A stretch of DNA of 7,014 nucleotides from Terriglobia bacterium. GTDB taxonomy: Bacteria; Acidobacteriota; Terriglobia; UBA7540. Under the pieces are notes generated by a model, which was not told where the DNA came from, made no database searches, and saw nothing but the letters and a program-made list of their open reading frames with translations. Positions within the stretch are counted from its first letter, which is position 1. Each line of letters begins with the position of its first letter. Location: positions 1-7,014 of the forward strand of contig JASHYZ010000605.1 of the NCBI GenBank assembly GCA_030042795.1. The letters run 5' to 3'. Positions 6,498 through 7,014 of the stretch are shown here, piece after piece. Both the position numbers and the translations under genes were made by a program.

Positions 6498-6517
6498 TCA
6501 TCGTCAACCCACGATGA
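6498..6517. other. Small hairpin carrying a second copy of GTCAACCCAC
   Basis: TCATCG (6498-6503) pairs with CGATGA (6512-6517) around an 8-nt loop. GTCAACCCAC (6503-6512) is a direct repeat of 6473-6482, which forms the right arm of the neighbouring long hairpin, with starts 30 bases apart. The left arm GGGTTGAC (6446-6453) could therefore pair with either copy. Confidence 0.4.
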
Positions 6518-6534
6518 AGGAGTCACCCTGCCGG

Positions 6535-7014
6535 TTACCAGGCCGTGTTGGTGACCAGGTTGTAGGCGTTGACGCTGCCGAGGCCGGTCGCCATATCCCA
6601 ACCCGGCGTAGCCCCAAACGACGGCTGATAGGCCGTAGCGCCCTTGGTCGGAGTTATGACCACAGCACACTTGGCGCCGGTGCCTCCGCCGCCCGTGAGG
6701 GTACAAAGCGGAACCCCGGTGTAGCCCTGACCCGCGTTCGTGAGAGTCAAGGAGGTCACCGTACTGGTGGTCGTGTTAATGGTGGCCGCGCATTTGGCCT
6801 TGACGCCACCTGAGTAAATGGTGGTTCCCGCAGGCGAAAGGTACTTTGTCAGATTAGCAGGCGCGGCAATGATACACGTCGGTGTACTCGTGTAGCCTGA
6901 CCCGCCCGACTTTAGCGTAAGACTGCTGATGGCCTGAGTGCCCAGCGTACCGTTGGTACCGGACGGCCGGTAGCAATCCGCTTTGAAGACGCTGCCGTTA
7001 TACCGACAGTTGAC
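6535..7014 (-). CDS. C-terminal part of a secreted protein, probable S53 (sedolisin-like) peptidase; 5' end outside the window
   Basis: Reading the minus strand, the frame is open from the window edge (7014) to TAA at 6537-6535, giving 159 residues. The end, FGATPGWDMATGLGSVNAYN followed by LVTNTAW, matches the C-terminus of S53 serine-carboxyl peptidases. There the G-[WY]-D-x-x-T-G-x-G segment supplies calcium ligands, here around G138-D140. The catalytic Glu/Asp/Ser residues lie upstream and cannot be seen. The composition (Gly, Thr, Ser, Asn, few charges, six Cys) fits an exported protein. Between an N-terminal piece (NCRYNGSVFKADCYRPSGTN, 2-21) and the S53-like end lie two related modules (29-79 and 87-120), each with SLTL, GxGYT, P.C and a KC pair. 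They look inserted in the calcium-loop region. An S8 or other secreted protease with a similar end is a weaker alternative. It is transcribed towards the efflux operon and is probably unrelated to it. Confidence 0.68.
   Translation of the reverse strand, partial: VNCRYNGSVFKADCYRPSGTNGTLGTQAISSLTLKSGGSGYTSTPTCIIAAPANLTKYLSPAGTTIYSGGVKAKCAATINTTTSTVTSLTLTNAGQGYTGVPLCTLTGGGGTGAKCAVVITPTKGATAYQPSFGATPGWDMATGLGSVNAYNLVTNTAW
6655..6930 (-). repeat. Two tandem cysteine-bearing beta-type modules in the protease-like protein
   Basis: Module 1 (residues 29-79, bases 6778-6930) and module 2 (residues 87-120, bases 6655-6756) align as SLTLKSGGSGYTSTPTC against SLTLTNAGQGYTGVPLC. Each ends near a second Cys (VKAKC, GAKC) followed by a short hydrophobic strand. 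Module 1 is longer because of about 17 extra residues between its two Cys. The pattern resembles the 'GGxGYTxxPxVxxxGGGGxGA' repeats common in secreted and surface proteins, but with cysteines at both ends. A disulfide within each module is a reasonable guess. Confidence 0.6.

Larger units (their letters stand above)
6421..6534. other. Intergenic gap between convergent genes
   Basis: These 114 bases separate the stop of the channel gene from the stop of the minus-strand protease-like gene. They hold the long hairpin at 6432-6496 and a second small hairpin at 6498-6517. No gene is supported here. Confidence 0.75.

Noticed and set aside
6535..6759. A separate 74-residue minus-strand gene starting at the GTG complementary to 6757-6759
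   Set aside because: The same frame stays open to the window edge, and a related repeat module lies upstream of that codon, so this is only the end of a larger protein.
6514..6813. Open frame on the + strand opposite the protease-like gene
   Set aside because: It lies opposite a better-supported coding frame, is Arg/Gly-rich and low in recognisable structure, and has no family resemblance.
1..7014. CRISPR array, tRNA, rRNA or insertion sequence
   Set aside because: No regularly spaced identical repeats, no cloverleaf or rRNA-like segments, and no transposase or terminal repeats bounding a coding unit were found on either strand.

Overview
The window is bacterial chromosomal DNA from a Gram-negative (diderm) organism with moderately high GC. 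It holds one complete three-gene RND-type efflux operon on the + strand, flanked by the 3' ends of two other genes. The phylum is not proven. The C-terminus of the leftmost gene (aldo/keto reductase-like), the secreted S53-type protease end on the right, and the permease-first operon order all look most like Acidobacteriota. That assignment is an inference from remembered family patterns, not from a search.

Layout, left to right: (1) 2-157 +, the last 51 residues of a probable aldo/keto reductase. (2) 158-383, a 226-base non-coding leader. It carries a long inverted repeat (arms 195-207 and 273-285), a small GC-rich hairpin (208-222), an imperfect direct repeat of about 30 nt (249-279 and 298-327) and a 6-bp hairpin (310-332). 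I see no convincing sigma-70 promoter or strong Shine-Dalgarno there. (3) 384-3605 +, RND permease. (4) 3602-4909 +, periplasmic adaptor (membrane fusion protein). (5) 4906-6420 +, outer-membrane channel lipoprotein of the NodT/OprM type. The three genes are joined by two identical ATGA stop/start overlaps and are certainly one transcription unit. (6) 6421-6534, a convergent intergenic gap holding a long imperfect hairpin. (7) 6535-7014 -, the C-terminal 159 residues of a secreted protein that is probably an S53 (sedolisin-like) peptidase. Its frame stays open to the right edge of the window.

The three operon products would form a tripartite pump. The permease uses proton-motive force to capture substrate from the inner-membrane/periplasm interface, the adaptor bridges the periplasm through its coiled-coil hairpin, and the lipid-anchored outer-membrane channel releases the substrate outside. 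The TM4 Asp-Asp pair and the lack of metal-ligand-rich stretches favour the drug/organic-compound (HAE-1-like) class over the heavy-metal class. The substrate cannot be read from sequence, and no regulator is encoded in the window.

The window is mostly ordinary. The points most worth a second look are the lysine-less TM10 motif of the permease, the duplicated cysteine-bearing module inserted just before the C-terminus of the protease-like protein, the repeat-rich operon leader, the convergent-gene hairpin, and a degenerate 7-bp tandem repeat that became the N-terminus of the channel protein. I do not see evidence for a wholly new system here.
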